From: Cryobacterium sp. M96
Lineage (GTDB): Bacteria > Actinomycetota > Actinomycetes > Actinomycetales > Microbacteriaceae
Reading direction: 5' to 3'
Length of the DNA stretch: 64,000 nucleotides
Assembly (NCBI RefSeq): GCF_002929845.1
Contig: NZ_PJJS01000038.1
Coordinates: forward strand, 18,253 to 82,252
Below, in pieces: positions 63,180 through 64,000 of the stretch (position 1 is its first letter; each line of letters opens with the position of its first letter). Below the pieces are notes generated by a model, which had not been told where the DNA came from, ran no database searches, and was given only the letters and a program-made list of their open reading frames with translations. The position numbers were made by a program, and so were the translations under genes.

Positions 63180-63536
63180 CTAGCTGAAGGAGTCGCCGCA
63201 GGCGCAGCTGCTGCCGGCGTTCGGGTTGTCGATCGTGAAGCCCTGCTTCGCGATGGTGTCCTCGAAGTCGATCGAGGCACCCTCGAGGTACGGCACACTC
63301 ATCTTGTCGAGCACGACCCCGACGCCGTCGAAGTCCACGACGACGTCGCCCTCGAGAATGCGCTCGTCGAAGTACAGCTGGTAGATCAGGCCGGAGCAGC
63401 CTCCGGGCTGCACGGCTACGCGCAGGTTCAGGTCTTCGCGACCCTCCTGGCTAAGCAGGCTGCGCACCTTCAGCGCGGCAGCGTCAGTCAGGCCGACGCC
63501 GTGGGCCGGTGCGATGGGGGCAATGGTGTCGGTCAT
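63180..63536 (-). CDS. erpA: Iron-sulfur cluster insertion protein (ErpA / HesB-like A-type carrier)
   Basis: 118 residues. The three conserved cysteines are in QPGGCSGLIYQL and the C-terminal SSCACGDSFS. It carries and delivers Fe-S clusters to target enzymes. Ribosome binding site GAGGAG precedes ATG 63536. Confidence 0.95.
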   Translation of the reverse strand: MTDTIAPIAPAHGVGLTDAAALKVRSLLSQEGREDLNLRVAVQPGGCSGLIYQLYFDERILEGDVVVDFDGVGVVLDKMSVPYLEGASIDFEDTIAKQGFTIDNPNAGSSCACGDSFS

Positions 63537-63964
63537 GAGACTCCTCGGACTTCACGCTGCATGGACGCGTCGGGACCGCTCCGCTTGAGCGTTTCGCCTG
63601 CGCGAGTATTCAGACACTCTAAGCTCCCGCGGCCGTTCTGCGAACCCCGGAGACTGCCGCCGGCATCCGTTGCGTGCCCGCGCCTCCCCGACGACCCCTC
63701 GACGACCTGCCGGTGACCCGCCAAAACGAGCCGAAGTGTAGCCAGATGAAACCCTGAAGCCTAGGGTGAAGTGTTCCCGTTTTTTTTATGCGCGCGGTCC
63801 AGATGACCGCGACGCAGCACGGCGTGGCCCTGATTGTCTTTGATCTCTCAGCGGTGCGCACCTGAGCCGTCCTCACAACTCGTTCTCAGCCGGTCTCCTC
63901 ACGGAGTCCGGCTCGGGATGACCGGACTAATATCCGGGTTGCCGGGGTGGCAGAAGAGGTAAAT
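63537..63964. other. 428-bp intergenic region upstream of erpA and the last gene
   Basis: No convincing gene. On the plus strand TAATAT (63928-63933) is a good -10 for the final gene, with a leader of about 25 bases. A run of eight T (63780-63787) follows a weak hairpin (ACCCT 63751-63755 with AGGGT 63763-63767). The erpA promoter should lie on the minus strand near TAGAGT at about 63616-63621. Confidence 0.5.
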
Positions 63965-64000
63965 ATGTCTGACGTCCTTCTTGACCGCCCCGAACTTGCG
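63965..64000 (+). CDS. Start of an unidentified gene (3' end outside window)
   Basis: Twelve residues are visible, MSDVLLDRPELA. AGAGGT lies just upstream of ATG 63965, and a -10 (TAATAT) is at 63928. Too short to identify. Confidence 0.6.
   Translation, partial: MSDVLLDRPELA

Overview
The window is high-GC bacterial DNA. Dense short operons, GTG and TTG starts, many ATGA/GTGA gene overlaps, leaderless promoters and the gene families present all point to an actinobacterium. Micrococcales, probably Microbacteriaceae, is my inference; there is no rRNA or tRNA here to confirm it. The gene content is chromosomal: a complete set of heme biosynthesis enzymes, glycyl-tRNA synthetase, PutA, CstA and ErpA. 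I see no phage, insertion sequence, CRISPR array, rRNA or tRNA.

Layout. 1-4131: the end of a sugar ABC importer, a GH1 beta-glucosidase and a LacI regulator. 4251-9083: an F420-type oxidoreductase overlapped by an orphan DNA methyltransferase, a GNAT protein, a lipoate ligase, an alpha/beta hydrolase and a MarR regulator. 9080-12622: an MFS exporter, a POT peptide transporter and a small membrane protein. 12774-13306: a decayed glycerophosphodiesterase gene. 13456-15532: a FadR-type regulator with its operator, then an FMN lactate dehydrogenase. 15641-18557: rocD, ddaH and a divergent Lrp regulator (arginine/ornithine catabolism). 18620-24444: a FetB-like permease, then oleD, an oleB-oleC fusion and oleA, which together form a long-chain olefin pathway. 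24618-29294: putA and a divergent LysR regulator. 29367-40645: mixed single genes (FAD oxidoreductase, thioesterase, LysE exporter, broken esterase, PEBP protein, TrhO, cysteine-desulfurase-like enzyme, ABC transporter, AcuI reductase). 40734-52079: hemL, hemB, hemD, hemC, hemH, hemQ, a three-gene membrane/stress module, hemY, hemE and divergent hemA. Together these cover every step from glutamyl-tRNA to heme b by the coproporphyrin-dependent route. 52168-64000: alcohol dehydrogenase, glyS, cstA with its small partner, a catalytically degenerate beta-lactamase-like protein, an M13 peptidase, a broken HNH gene, a MATE exporter, erpA, and the start of one more gene.

Three signals run through the window. 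First, at least twelve genes have a TANNNT hexamer exactly six bases before the start codon, so transcription should begin on the start codon (leaderless mRNA). Second, eight of ten convergent gene junctions hold a long inverted repeat. Three of these are copies of one roughly 100-bp element with 23-bp imperfect inverted arms, at 10438, 31935 and 40175. Third, the heptamer CGGATGC is about four times more frequent than base composition predicts.
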